Shown here piece after piece: positions 1 through 11,854 of a stretch of 64,000 nucleotides of DNA (position 1 is its first letter; the number at the start of each line of letters is the position of its first letter). The notes beneath the pieces are model-generated. The model was not told the origin of the DNA. It worked only from the letters and a program-made list of their open reading frames with translations, and made no database searches. The stretch is from positions 6,953,001 through 7,017,000 of the forward strand of contig NC_081414.1 of the NCBI RefSeq assembly GCF_030272615.1. The letters run 5' to 3'. Source of the stretch: Cryptomeria japonica. Lineage: Eukaryota; Streptophyta; Pinopsida; Cupressales; Cupressaceae. Position numbers and translations under genes: made by a program.

Positions 1-1207
1 TCACCTTTGGAATTAAAGAAATATAAGTCTAATTCTATGATCTTAAAATATCCCTTTGCTCTTTACATTCCTTAGTAGCTCTCCACCTGTCCTCTCCAAT
101 AATGTACCAATATCTTTGAAAGAATTTCTCCTCAAACCCATCCAACCTTGGAGCCTTCCTGGAACCCAAAAAGAAGGAAACCCTTCGGATCTCATACCTA
201 TCAAAAGGAGCCAAAAGCGACTCATTTAGACCATCCATAATTAGGTTGGGAATGCAATCTAACATCTCTTATTGAGCCTAACTATTTGTGATTGTATAAG
301 AGCCCAGGATATCTTGAAATTTTATTTTACCTTTGCTCCTTATAGCCTCAATCTCCTCTACAACAACATTCTCTTAATTACAAATATTCATGATCTTATT
401 GTGTTTCTCCTAATCTTAGTGGTCAAATGGAAAAAAAACTAGTGTTTTTATCAAGTTCATTGAGCCACTTGACATTGGATTTTAGGTGCCAAAATATTAT
501 TTCCACCCTTAAAACTCAATTAAAGTCCTTGAGTAACAAGGTCTCATTCTCCTTGAGGGCTTGGTTAAAACCTTGCTTAGTGATTTCCCCCTTAACATCC
601 TTTAACTCATTTTCTATCTTACCTTTGTTGGCAAACAAATCCCCCATAACCTTCTTGTTTCAAGTACTAGCCTTCCCCTTAACCTCTTGCAAATTCCTCT
701 CTACAACAAACCTCTTACACCCCGTAATTACAATTTTCCACTAGTCACCGACTAAGCTATCAAAGTTTGGACGTTGATACCATAAGGACTCCATTATAAA
801 GGATATACCTTAGGGTTTAAAATGATTGCATAAAGATAAAGAGATAGGCCAATGATTTGATCCCCCGAACTAAAGGACCTTAGAGAAGAAGCCCCTCAAC
901 ACCAACAACCACTTTGATTCGAGAAAGAAGCAATAAAATTTGCATTGAATGTTATCTAAACACAACCTTGTATTTCTCCACGTGAACCACCTAGATCTAG
1001 GCAGGTAATGTCACCTAAAACAAGTTCATCACAAAGTCTCTTGAAGCCCAAATAATCACAACCTTGCAACCTTCCTCTCATTTTATCTTCTAACACTAAA
1101 GAGGCATTAAAATTTCCCCCAACAATATAATTTTCCTGACAATGAAGGCGTCTGAAGCTCCTAAGATAGTATGGAACTTCTACATGCTCCAACTTTGTAA
1201 TGGGTCA
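1..1207 (-). pseudogene. LINE A ORF2, middle part: endonuclease C-terminal half to start of RT
   Basis: This is a minus-strand non-LTR retrotransposon ORF2 fragment. At 956-1192 the translation contains an endonuclease block with GGNFNASL, where the family normally has GDFNA; the catalytic Asp has become Asn. At 35-265 there is the start of a reverse transcriptase domain with KAPRLDGF, matching the plant LINE motif KAPGPDGF/KAPGLDGF. The segment between is broken by frameshifts and stops. The 5' part of the same ORF2 lies at 55294-55625: the frame reads V-Y-G-P across the junction when the intervening 54 kb is ignored. The element runs off the left edge. It is certainly a LINE and certainly dead; the exact clade is not determined. 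Confidence 0.88.
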
Positions 1208-2229
1208 TGTTGAACACACTAGAAGACTGAGAGAGGGGTGAATCGATTTGGACCTCAAAAGTACTTAATTTCTTATCTTCAAACTTTAATCTGCAAACAA
1301 ACAATCACAACAAAAATAAATCATGAAATCATAAAGCACAAAAAAACACATGTACACTAGATTTATGTGGAAAACCCCAGCAGGGGAAAACCATGGTGAG
1401 AATCAGACTCACGATATAAATATAATTTGTCACAAAGTTACCTCTAAATCCTGCTGCTCCTAAGAGGAGTTGAAAAAATTAAACACACAACCTTAGGGCA
1501 ATATACAAATGACTTGCAAAGTTGAAACACACTATTTCAAGGCAAGATACAAAAATCTACTAAGAGACTCACTACCTTTTGACAGAGAAAGCAATAGCTA
1601 AGTTGAATTGAACAAGATCTCCTAATTATCTAACTTCAAACACAATCTCTTAACATTGTCACACTAAAGATATCAATATTAAAGCTCTTTACAATAGTCT
1701 TTTGCACATCTCCAATACCAAATTCACTTGCAAATCATCCACACTCTCTTCACATCAATTCACTCCTATCCCACACTCTCATCCATACATCCACACTCCT
1801 TTATATACAAGATAATCATCAAAACCCTTAACTAGGTCACCATAGATAGAATAAATAGGTATTACATAAATTTGGCAATCCAGACCTAAAATATTTATTT
1901 CGGTCCACTCCAAGAGATAGAGAGGACCCAAAAACATCACAATACATCCTTTACAAATGTTTCTAATGGAATGCACATTCTAACACATCCCCAAGGTTGA
2001 GAACAAATGAAACATATAGATAAGCATTACAACATGTTAGCTAGCTAGCCAAAAAATATGTCCAAAGAAAATTGCATAATGTGGATCTACACATGCCATG
2101 GTGAGACCCAAAACATTAACCATAATCATCCTCCAAACGAAACCAGGACTAAGGGAACATGATCCAAAGTAGAATACAATATCACTATAGCCAGAAACAA
2201 GACTAGCTAACAACATACAACTTAAAAAA
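1208..2229 (-). repeat. Copia B 3' LTR, first segment
   Basis: This segment starts with TGTTGAACAC immediately after ggtca (1203-1207). It aligns by eye with 53690-54735, sharing the gtggaaaaccc(c)agcaggg-type block, the atggtgagaatca block and the cataatgtggatctacac block. It is the low-coordinate part of an LTR whose remainder lies at 51080-51630. The break at 2229/51080 is flanked on both sides by aaaaa, the TSD of Gypsy C. No gene is present; short open frames here are incidental. Confidence 0.8.
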
Positions 2230-3667
2230 TGCAAAGACATAGATGTTCTAACTTCAATAAAACAACAAATTCTCTTTATTATTCAAACAAATCTATAATT
2301 CATTTGTTTCTCTCTCTAATCATTCCATAATCGCATAATGTCATTCTGTTTGCGAGTTCAATAATAAAAATTCACAAGTCTATATTCATTAAAGAGATAT
2401 AATATAGTATTGTTACAATATAGGGTACTCTTTTCATAATATTTCAATCATACTATACATCATTCATAATTTCGTTACATAACTTAGGCATTCAATTGCC
2501 TTAAGCTTAAATATACATATAAATGATAAATAACACAATAAGGGATGAGATGTGTCCTTTGATCTCCAATCCTTTAGCTATCTTCAATTAAATCCTTCGA
2601 ATGAAGACGAGAAAAAGATTCAGGTGCTTTTTCCACCCAACCTTGAAGCATACACTTACCCAGAATTCTTAGTCAATCAAGAATACCCGACCCTGCACGA
2701 ATTGCTTAGCAAGGAGAATTTGATATGCAAGATGGAATCTTGGTGTGTGCCTAGTATGATTCATGCATTTTCATTTATTCTAATTCATTTAAGAAATAAG
2801 CAAGATCAATACAAGGATATGGTAGAGAAACATAAATAAATCCATCTATTTCAATGGTCAATAAGTTACTCGACCGAGCATAATGACATGCATAGCAATA
2901 AGATAGTTTGGAAAAAGAAAACTATACTCTCTAAACCCCATATTCGGTACCCATCCCGGAAGGTATACTTTACCATTAAACACGTCTAATAAATTTATTC
3001 ATCTAGCATGCCTATTCCTTTCATACAATATCTTTAAATTATATGACATCCTCTAATTCACATGCAAACAATAAAAAGTAATTCCTTTCTCAATAAAACA
3101 ATATTTTCATTTTTAGCATAAAGTAAACAGTAAAACGAAGAAAAGAAGGTGTAACACATGTATGCACATATTTGCATATAAAAGAATACACAAATGAAGA
3201 TATAAGTACACGTTCTTAAATTCGATGTTCCTATATGGTTCTGAGTTTATTTCCTATATGTACAATCTCATTGTTTTTATAATTTAACATCTATGTTTCA
3301 GATTTCCAACTACTAAAATTAGACTTTGTTAATGTTTCAATAGCAGTAGTAAAATTTCCAGAATTCAAATTTACATGAATGTATCTTCACTTTCATGTTA
3401 TCTGACTAATCTTGCTTGCTGATAAGTTTTCTATAGTTTTGAACTAGTTTGGTACAAATCAACATGTTTTCTCTTCTCAAGTTGAAATCTGAGAATACAT
3501 TTACCAGCATATAATGAAAAACCATCTTTTTAATAGTTAGTGTATATACATGTGTATTTATATATATAAAAAGGATTTTATCTTCTTCTATTTTGTAAAT
3601 TCTAAAAGTGAAAATTCGTTCAGCTACAAGAAGTATTGGTTTCATGAATTTCTTCACATGTATGTGT

Positions 3668-3788
3668 ATATTTATATACATATATATCTATATATATACA
3701 TACATATGTATATATGTATATATGTATATACATACGTATGTATATACATATATACATACATATGTATATACATATATACATATATATC

Positions 3789-3833
<45 letters not shown>

Positions 3834-3869
3834 ACACACACACACACATACACACACACACACATGTAT
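3668..3869. repeat. compound TATA/CATA and (CA)n microsatellite
   Basis: The array runs from tatat-acata mixtures into long (CA)n. It sits inside the left C LTR. At the matching place the right copy has a simple (TA)n of about 36 bp (49624-49659). Long Thr/His/Tyr/Ile frames called on both strands are translations of the repeat and are not genes. Confidence 0.95.
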
Positions 3870-4673
3870 ATATATAAGCTCTACTGTGCTGATTTGATCT
3901 TCAACCAAACAAGGATGAATTCTACAACAAACAGAGAGGCAATTATACCAAATTGGAGTTCTGAATTGATAGAGAAAACTTCAAAAATATGATTAAGACA
4001 GTGATTTCATTCAAAAGAGTTTTTTTTTCTACCGTTCATATTTTAAACAAACTGAAACAATGACCTACCTGAGAAAATTGATTCTTCTGTATTGGAATGA
4101 TCAAAAACTTGAAAGATGTTATCAATTTCCCTCTCTTCTCTTTTTTCTTCTCTTTTCCCAAATTGGCTAAATGTTTAAGAGTATTCTCTATGCCTTTCTG
4201 TTGTGTTCTCAACGTATCTATTCCTTTTTTTTCATCTGTTGTCCCTTGAAAAATGAATACATATTTACCTATATGTTGAGGGCATAAGTTATTTTTTTGT
4301 TCCTGAAATCATGGCTTAAATTCTATGTTCATTAACTGCAAACTAAAGTTTTATTGTTTCCAACAATAGTGGTGGCATTTTGATTTTGCTAGGTAAGTGC
4401 AATTTGGTTAGGAAAGTATTCCTCTACAAATCGATAACCAAGAGTCTTTATTACTTTTAACTGTTTTTCAAAACATGCCAAGTTGATTTTCCATGAGTCG
4501 TGACTATCTAATTTGCCACGTTTAAATCCAACTGCCAGTTCAGTTTTAACAGTCCCTTCTGATTTTGTTTTGCTTCCAAAATTTCAGTGTATTCAATGCA
4601 TAGTGTAAAGCATGCAAAGTCGATTTTTCCATATCGACTTCTTCCTTATTAATTACAAGTTTCAATGTATGGA

Positions 4674-4694
4674 ATATATATATATATATATATC

Positions 4695-4761
<67 letters not shown>
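4674..4761. repeat. (TA)n then (CA)n microsatellite at C LTR / plastid junction
   Basis: About 20 bp of TA is followed by about 66 bp of AC. It marks the point where homology with the right C LTR ends and where unrelated sequence leading to plastid DNA begins. Confidence 0.95.
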
Positions 4762-4763
<2 letters not shown>

Positions 4764-5082
4764 ATACATATACATATACATAAAGTAAAATAAAATGGTA
4801 GAATCCAATAAAGCTTTTGCGCATTACCATTAACCCACTAACTATATAAATAGATCCACAGATTTGTTGCATTCTGGCCAATAAAAGAAAACTTACTTTG
4901 TCAAAATTTATCCAAATTTTCTTTTATTGGAACGAAAATGAAAGGAAAAGAAGATTGAAAAATAAATCGTAGATAAATGATAATAAGGAGATTATGGATG
5001 AATATTCAATCTTATTCATCAAGTTTATAGAAATGTAAATGAAAGAAAATGTTTCTCGAAGATTCATTGAAGTTACTAAATT

Positions 5083-7296
5083 ATGATCCGGACAAAATGA
5101 AAAACTCATTTTCAATTAATACTTTTAAATCATTTTTATGAAAGAATTTCATTTGCTTCTCTTCTATGGAAGTTCCATTTTTCCAAAATGTATCCTGATT
5201 TTCAGCCTATTCCTTCTTCTAGTGATCGACTTCATTTCTTATCAGAAAAAGACAACTTGGTTTTATTTCATCTCTTTAACAAGTTTAGTGCTAAGCACAA
5301 CCTTTTTGCTATTTCAATGGAGAGAAGAACCTACAATCAATTATTTTGGTAATTTCCAAACAAACAATTTTAATAAAATATTTCGGTTTCTAATTTTATT
5401 ATGTTCCACTTTATGTATTCCTCTATCTGTGGAATACATTCAATGTACAAAAATGGTTGTAACAAAGTTTTTGTTGTTCATATTAACAACTACTCTAGGA
5501 GGAATGTTTTTATGTGGTGCTAATGATTTAACAACTATCTTTGTATCTTTAGAATGTTTAAGTCTATGTTCTTATCTATTATCTGGATATACCAAAAGAG
5601 ATGTATGGTCTAATGAGGCTATTATGAAATATTTACTTATGGGTGGAACAAGTTCTTCCATTCTTGCTTATGGTCTTTCTTGGCTATATGGTCCATCTGG
5701 AGGAGAGATTGAACTTCAAGAAATAGCCAATGGTCTTATAAATACACAAATGTACAATTCTCCAGAAATTTGGATTGCACTTCTATCTATAACGGTAGGA
5801 ATTGCATTCAAGCTTTCCCTAGTTCCTTTTCATCAATGGACCCTTGATGTATATGAAGGAGCGATTTGTTTTACAAATTATGACATTTCTAAATCTCTTT
5901 TTTAGAGATGTTTCTATTTATAAAAGCTCTATAGACATGTGGAAAAAAGACTGTTATTCTCACTTGGGCTAAGACATCACTTTTACCAAAAATTCAATTT
6001 AATTCAATTAAGGTGAAGCAAAGTAACAAACAAACTAAATTGTTTGATTGAATCAACAAATAGCTTTTACAAGTTAGTTATTACGGGTAGTTTTTACAAA
6101 GGATCAAATTAATGACGTGTACAATATTTTTATTCTTTACGTAGATGCTACATAGTAAGTTTTCATTCTTCAAAAACTGCGAGTGTAAAAAAGAAGGCAT
6201 TCGTCGACAAAAAGATTACCCCAAGTTGAGCATCGCATGACTATTCAGAACGATTTAAATCAGATGGTTTTATTTTTTATTTTTAATTCTTTCATAACTG
6301 TTGAACTTTTAAAAAAAAGGATTTAAAATAATAACCACTGAGTAAGGATTCCTCACAAAGTTAAGGATTAGCGATTCTTTCTATCAATTGAATAGATATC
6401 TTATACATACACGAGTAAGGTAATAAAAAAGAGAGAATCCACTAATCTTTTTTATCACTTAGGAGTCGTGCGAGAAGAAAGTCTCATGCACGGTTCTGAA
6501 TGAGAGAAAGGAGGGGGAATTCCTCTTTTCGACTCTAACTCCCCCACTCCAGTCGTTGCTTTTATTTATGTTATTTCAAAAGTAGCTGCTTCAGCTTTAG
6601 CCACTAGAATTTTTTATATTATTTTTATTTCTCATTGAACGAATGACATCTTCTTTTGGAAATATTAGCTATTCTTAGCATGATATTAGGAAATTTAATT
6701 TCTATTACTCAAACAAGCATAAAACGTATGCTTGCATATTCATCGATAAGTCAAATTGGATATATCCTTATTGGAATAATTGATAGAGACTCAAATAATG
6801 GATATGCAAGTATGATAACTTATATGTTGCTCTATATTTTTATGAATTTAGGAACTTTTGCTTGTATTGTATTATTCAGTCTACGTACGAGAACAGATAA
6901 CATTCAGGATTACGCAGGATTATATATGAAAGACCCTTTTTCAGCTTTGTCTTTATCTTTATGTATGCTATCTCTAGGAGGTATTCCTCCATTAGCAGGT
7001 TTTTTTTGGAAAAATTTATCTATTCTTGTGTGGATGGCAAGCAGGTTCCTATTTATTAGTTTTGATAGGGCTCTTTATGAGTGTTATTTCAATATATTAT
7101 TATTTGAAAATAATTAAGTTATTAATGACTGAAAGAAACAAAGAAATAACTCCCTACGTGCAAAAATTATAGATTATCTTCTTCAATCTCAAAAAATTCT
7201 ATTGAAATTAGTATGATTGTATGTGTAATGGCATCTACTTTACTGGGAATAGTAATGAATCCAATTGTTGCAATTTCTGAGGATACATTATTTTAG
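5083..7296 (+). pseudogene. ndhB: ndhB pseudogene (plastid NAD(P)H dehydrogenase subunit 2, NdhB)
   Basis: The plastid gene encodes a membrane subunit of the thylakoid NDH complex. Here exon 1 runs from an ATG at 5083, where the first codons are out of frame, to about 5860. A clean open frame begins at 5138 and includes [25 protein letters not shown] and [10 protein letters not shown]. Exon 2 begins near 6540 with the S-P-T-P-V-V-A-F block. It has a stop where TGG should be (near 6650) and a frameshift just before; it then reads [22 protein letters not shown] and on through [10 protein letters not shown]. Another shift follows at about 7010, and it ends with the expected terminal block and TAG at 7294-7296. 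The gene is almost full length but broken in exon 2, so it is a nuclear copy and not functional. Confidence 0.93.
5861..6539 (+). other. ndhB group II intron
   Basis: The sequence between the two ndhB exons is about 680 bp, the usual size for this intron. A domain V hairpin is visible at about 6463-6498 (gagtcgtgcgag ... ctcatgcacggttc). The first bases, expected GTGCG, read gcgat directly after the GGA codon, so the 5' splice site looks damaged. Retention of the intron shows transfer as DNA, not cDNA. Confidence 0.85.
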
Positions 7297-7517
7297 AAAT
7301 TTATTTCTATAAATCTTCTACTTACTGAAAAAGTAAGAATTGCCCTTATATTCTTAAAATTGCAGGGAATAGGCTTAAATTATCATATGAACTTCTAATT
7401 ACAAAATCAACTTGATCGTTAAATTAGTGTAATAACCCACTTTAATAAACCCAACAAAATTTGACCACTTTTTTTTTTTTTACTTAAATCATTTGTGTTT
7501 GATTCAATCGCATACTC

Positions 7518-7682
7518 TAGGCATCCATCCATTAGGATTAGGCATTCATCCATCCAGGATGAGCATTTAACCATACGGGTTAGTCATCTGTCCATATGGA
7601 GTAGGAGGTTTCATATATCCAATACGGGATAGGCATCTACCCAAACGGGGTAGGCATCTATCCAATTGGGATAGGAGGTGCT
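7518..7682. repeat. degenerate ~21-bp tandem repeat in LTR F
   Basis: About seven diverged units resemble aggcatctatccaaacggga. The last two are nearly identical (aggcatctacccaaacgggg, aggcatctatccaattggga). One spacing in the middle is longer. Confidence 0.7.
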
Positions 7683-9300
7683 CTGGCCAGAGACTTAGAC
7701 TCATCGGGACCATTCGGGTCCTGAGTCACTCACTAAGTACTACACTTCTCTAATAGGAGTGCACCGAGGTCGTCATCCTTAGGAGAAATTAAAACAACAT
7801 AATACAAGCTTGAATTCCGCCTCGAAATTTGGCTTAAATCCTCAGGAAGTCAAGTGAATCCATATAAGATTCCTTCCAAGTATGCATTGAATTACCTTTT
7901 CCTTTTTATTATACTTATCTTTCAAATTAGGATTCTACTCAATCCTTCTTCTTACCAAACCTAGACCCCATCCATGAACGCCTGAGTACTAGGGACAACT
8001 CCGTCCCAAGACTACCTACATACCCATTTTGGCACGGGATCAAGGCGTAAAGTATGTAGTTCTATTTTCTACTCTATGGTTTGATGTAAACTGATTAGTG
8101 GGTACGCAACCCTTTCTAGGGTCAATGTCCTAGACAGTTTCTTTGCGGTTGCTACCCACGGTGGTAGCACTTAAGCAAAGGCTCAAGGTGGCCTATTGCT
8201 TGTGGCCTAAACAACTAGATCCTAATACTTATCATAAGCGTCACCCTTGACCCAATTGTCAATCATCAACAACTCTTCAAGATTAAATCAATTTCATAAA
8301 AGCATTTCACTCAATCAACCTTAAGGGTGTTTACTATGGTTTAACTCAGTGGATGTAAAAATCATTTAAGGATTATCTTATTAGATTATCGATCCAAGGG
8401 AGATTACCCGCCCCTTGGATTTTAACTTCCAAGTGTCCCTTATTACTCCCCGACGACTTATAGGGACGATGCCACAGACATCGTTGATGCAACTTTATTA
8501 GGCGTTAAGTGTAGTAGTTCAACACGACGACATTACTCGTAAGCATGACCCAGAGGCACTGTATATACCGAACGCTGCTAGGTTTTGGTTTTCCAACTTC
8601 CTTTATTTAGTTTTCTAACTAAGAAGCTATGAAAAACATCATGCTTGAAAACAATTATGAATTGAACGTGTATAATTAGACATTGCAAAGCTTATTTAAT
8701 TGAAACAAGTACTTGATGAACCACATGGAGTATAAACCATAACTAAATTATTTAATATTCAAAACTTGAAATATAACTTGCATAATAATGACGATTATGA
8801 AACTTGTATATTAATAATTAAACATGTAACTTGCATGAAGATGAAGAAAATGTAACTTTGTCATCAATAAATGCAAGTAATATATAAGTAATTCGCATGA
8901 AGCAAGGATAGTGTAAGTTACATGCAAGGTTAAGCAATGTGTTGATTTCTACCATGAGAATAATCACTTATAAAGTCACTAGTCCCAAAAATAGCAATTA
9001 GCTTAGACATTTGGTTCAAATCATATTAATATGAATTAATTGTTTTTAATGAGTCCAAAATGCCAACTAAGTGACTCAATGAATCTTAAGTAATTTTTAT
9101 AAAATTCCAATTATAAAATTTAATACAATTTAATTTACAATTAGAAAATTGCTAAAAATAAATTAATTATAAATTTTACTAAGGATGATTAATTTCGAAT
9201 TTACCTAAGTTAAATTTCAATAAACTAAAATTTGGATTAAAAAAAGGTTAACAAAAATCTAAGTTGCCATGAGTTTGAATTTTTTTTTGAAGTGGCTTTT

Positions 9301-9472
9301 AAAAGTCAAGTGGGAGTGGGGCCCACGGGTCCCATCACCACTGCGGACCTGTGGGTATAGGTCCACAGTGATGAGGGGACCACGCCAAAAGTCAAGTGGG
9401 AGTGGGGCCCATGGGTCCCATCACCACTGCGGACCTGCGGGTACAGGTCCGCAGTGATGAGGGGACCGCCGT
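9301..9472. repeat. 86-bp tandem duplication with hairpins
   Basis: Two units start at 9301 and 9387, both with aaaagtcaagtgggagtggg. Each contains an inverted repeat. In unit 2 (9425-9456) the 13-nt arms are perfectly complementary around a 6-nt loop (cgggta). In unit 1 (9339-9370) two positions differ and are compatible with C-to-T changes. The segment is GC-rich in an AT-rich LTR. Confidence 0.9.
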
Positions 9473-10276
9473 GGTCCCCTCCACTACCTTGCGGCCACTG
9501 CCGTAACAGTGACCACAGGTTAGTGGAGGATACCACTTGCGTACGGCGGTAATAACTCCGCCCCCCTTCCCTGCGTCAGCACACTATTCCATGCAAAGTT
9601 TAATCTACGGATTTCTTCGTACGATTTCACATATAATTTGTTTGTATAAATTTATATATAATTTTTTTCATTCCAATTTATTTAATAGCATAGGAGAGAA
9701 ATACATAAACAGATATATGCACAAGAGAAATGTTAATGTAAAACAAATGAGAATAAGAATTTAATCACAGGGATTAAATAACACAGAGAATTAGATTATT
9801 TCAACAATGTACAGAACTAATATTCATAGAGAGAGATTTATACTCTATTTCCACAGAGAATAATGAATACAGTGAGGTTTATATTTTATTACCAGACATT
9901 TTTTGTTCACAGAGAAGTAAGACTGCTCTTAAGGAATTAAGATTTATGATCAAATCTACATTCAAAGAGAGAGAAATGGGTTTTTACTCACAGGAAAAAT
10001 ATTTAAATAACTTCATATACAGAAGATCAAACTTGCATTCACATAGAGGTGAGATTTTTCACAGGGAAGTAAGATTTAATGTAAGAAATAAGATTTACAT
10101 TCAAATTCCCATTCCAGTAATGAATTTAAGAGAAGGATAATAAGGAACGAGATTCATACACAAGTGATTATCATTTAATCATACAGAGAAGAGTTTAATC
10201 TCAGAAGAAAAAAAATTTAAATAAGGGGAAATATGATTTTTGTACAGATCAAAAAAAATCTTTTGAAAAAGCAAGA

Positions 10277-10279
<3 letters not shown>

Positions 10280-10350
<71 letters not shown>
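10280..10350. repeat. (AT)n microsatellite
   Basis: An uninterrupted AT dinucleotide run of about 70 bp within LTR F. Confidence 0.97.
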
Positions 10351-10352
<2 letters not shown>

Positions 10353-11114
10353 TAAAGAAAATTAAATAAATAATAAAGCTATCTTTTACATGCATTATAT
10401 GAAAAGTACTTTTATCAATATTTATCCCTAAATAAGAAGAAAAGATTTACAATCTAATAATAAAAAAATTATATAAAAGAAGATCTAGAAGCTATAATTT
10501 TTTTTTGATAATACAAATTTCTCATATGTAAATGAGAGATGACAAAAGAAGAGAACCTGGCTTATCGAAGCTCGATGTTGAATCCTCTCCAATCCTCTAG
10601 CTAGCCTTTTTAGATCCTTCCTTGCAACTTGAGAGAAGTCTTCAAGAACAGCTTAACAATCCTACAACGAAAAATGAGACTACCAAAGAAGATCCTACTA
10701 CTAAAAACTTGGGAAATTTTTCCAAAACATAATCAACTCCCTCTTTTGAAAACTTGTATACAATATATAGGAAAAATCCCTTAATTCCACTATCTAGAGA
10801 AATTAATTAAGAATGAGATTCTTTTCCAATATTGGACTCATGTAAAATTGATTAAAATCCTAGTGGGGGGAGTTACATGCAAGGTATTGAAGATTCCTCT
10901 AGAAGCTTCTAATTCCTCCTACAACATGTGCCATAATTGGGAGTGGGAAAATAAAAATAAAAATAAATAATGCCTTTTGAATTATATTCTCCAAGTGTGT
11001 GTCTGGGTCCATTATTTATTCTTTTATAATATTTATTCAACCATTTTCAATAGCTCAACCAAAAATATAATAGAATTGTATCAAATCAAAAAGTGATAAA
11101 GGAGGGTTGTGACA

Positions 11115-11754
11115 ATTAGAAGTTCATTTTGTACCATAAATATACATTTTCATTATGAGAAAAAGTCATTCAAACGTGCGTAAATAAAATATTTGTAATT
11201 CTGTTCTATTTAAAATAGAAAAGAATTACAAAAACATGGATGTAGATAATCTAATCTGGACACTTAATTGAATCAAGACAACCTTGCTCTTTCATCTAAA
11301 AGTTATTGTGAGCAAAGCATAATAACTTTTTATTGTAGTACATCCAGCAAGAATTGAACCCGTGACTTCCCAATTATGAGTTGGGTGCTTTAACCACTTA
11401 GCCATGGATGCCATGGTAAAACAATAATAAAAAAAGTTGATTTTAAATTGAATTCTAATTTATGTTTCTAATTTTCAATAAGAAATAGATTTGGGATTGT
11501 TAGCAATTTCTATAGGATAAAATGCTAATTAATGGAACAATACAGATAGATAAGATCTAATTGGGGGTATAAATAGAGATTCTTAAATTAATGAAAATTG
11601 AATGAAAGAAGTATCGTTCTAAATAGGGTCTAAAAATCTTATTTTATTTTTGGTATGTTTGGTTTCGTATAATAGATACCTATCTATTTTTTGCCCTTTT
11701 CAAAAAAGTATCCACAAAAAACCTTCCTCTCTTCTGTAGGTATTATTATTAATG

Positions 11755-11755
<1 letters not shown>
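11115..11755. other. NUPT, right part (trnI-CAU region)
   Basis: This is a continuation of the plastid-derived DNA after LTR F. It holds a decayed trnI-CAU on the minus strand and AT-rich flanks that read like plastid spacer. In the usual plastid order, trnL-CAA and ycf2 lie between ndhB and trnI. Only about 350 bp separates them here once LTR F is removed, so several kb are missing or the fragment was rearranged. The right border is the microsatellite at 11756. Confidence 0.65.
11340..11411 (-). pseudogene. trnI-CAU: plastid-type trnI-CAU, degenerate nuclear copy
   Basis: Read on the minus strand, it starts GCATCCATGGCTAAGTGG, has the anticodon loop CTCATAA (CAU) and a T-arm GGTTCAATTCTTGC, and ends at GGATG. 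It matches the plastid tRNA-Ile(CAU) family. The D-arm and variable region carry substitutions and the terminal acceptor pair is lost (C to T), so it is probably not functional. Confidence 0.85.
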
Positions 11756-11787
<32 letters not shown>

Positions 11788-11815
11788 CATACATATACAT
11801 ACATATATATTTATG

Positions 11816-11854
<39 letters not shown>

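Larger units (their letters stand above)
2230..4780 (-). repeat. Gypsy C 3' LTR, truncated
   Basis: This stretch begins TGCAAAGACATAGATG after the TSD aaaaa and aligns over more than 2 kb with 48092-50480, the other C LTR. Shared blocks include the sequence around the cctttgatctccaatcc motif and the caatgtatggaa block. The copies differ mainly in microsatellite length and in a roughly 100-bp stretch present only in the right copy (about 49380-49490). Homology stops at the TA/CA array near 4674-4761. The last roughly 550 bp of the LTR, its PPT and the 3' internal part of C are missing. The ORF at 2552-2839 is only LTR sequence read through. Confidence 0.8.
4860..7427 (+). other. Nuclear plastid DNA insertion (NUPT), left part
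   Basis: This is plastid-like sequence containing all of ndhB with its group II intron and flanks. The left border is not sharp: sequence just right of the microsatellite (4762-4860) could be plastid or filler. The right part resumes at 11115 after solo LTR F; attag occurs at 7423-7427 and again at 11115-11119. Many codons differ from the well-conserved plastid protein by C-to-T or G-to-A, as expected for methylated nuclear copies. Confidence 0.85.
7428..11114. mobile_element. Solo LTR F (about 3.7 kb) inserted in the plastid fragment
   Basis: It begins TGTAATAACCC and ends GGGTTGTGACA, near-perfect terminal inverted repeats of a Gypsy-type LTR, with TSD attag on both sides (7423-7427 and 11115-11119). 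No second copy of the termini, PBS, PPT or pol sequence is visible inside, so a solo LTR is more likely than a full element. It holds a degenerate 21-bp tandem array, an 86-bp tandem duplication with strong hairpins, and an (AT)n tract. Open frames at 9269-10140 have no recognisable domain. Orientation is unresolved. Confidence 0.8.

Noticed and set aside
427-744. 105-codon plus-strand ORF
   Set aside because: It lies opposite the LINE A ORF2 region and is an antisense shadow.
2552-2839. 95-codon plus-strand ORF with LQSFSYLQLNPSNEDEKK
   Set aside because: It lies within the Gypsy C LTR, and the equivalent stretch near 48437 is broken by changes. It is not a gene.
5138-5905. A functional ndhB exon or nuclear NDH gene
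   Set aside because: Exon 1 is open, but the true start region is out of frame, exon 2 has a stop and frameshifts, the intron 5' end is damaged, and no transit peptide or nuclear promoter is visible. It is a plastid-DNA pseudogene.
7518-7682. Possible CRISPR-like array
   Set aside because: Units are degenerate, spacers are not distinct, and the setting is a plant LTR.
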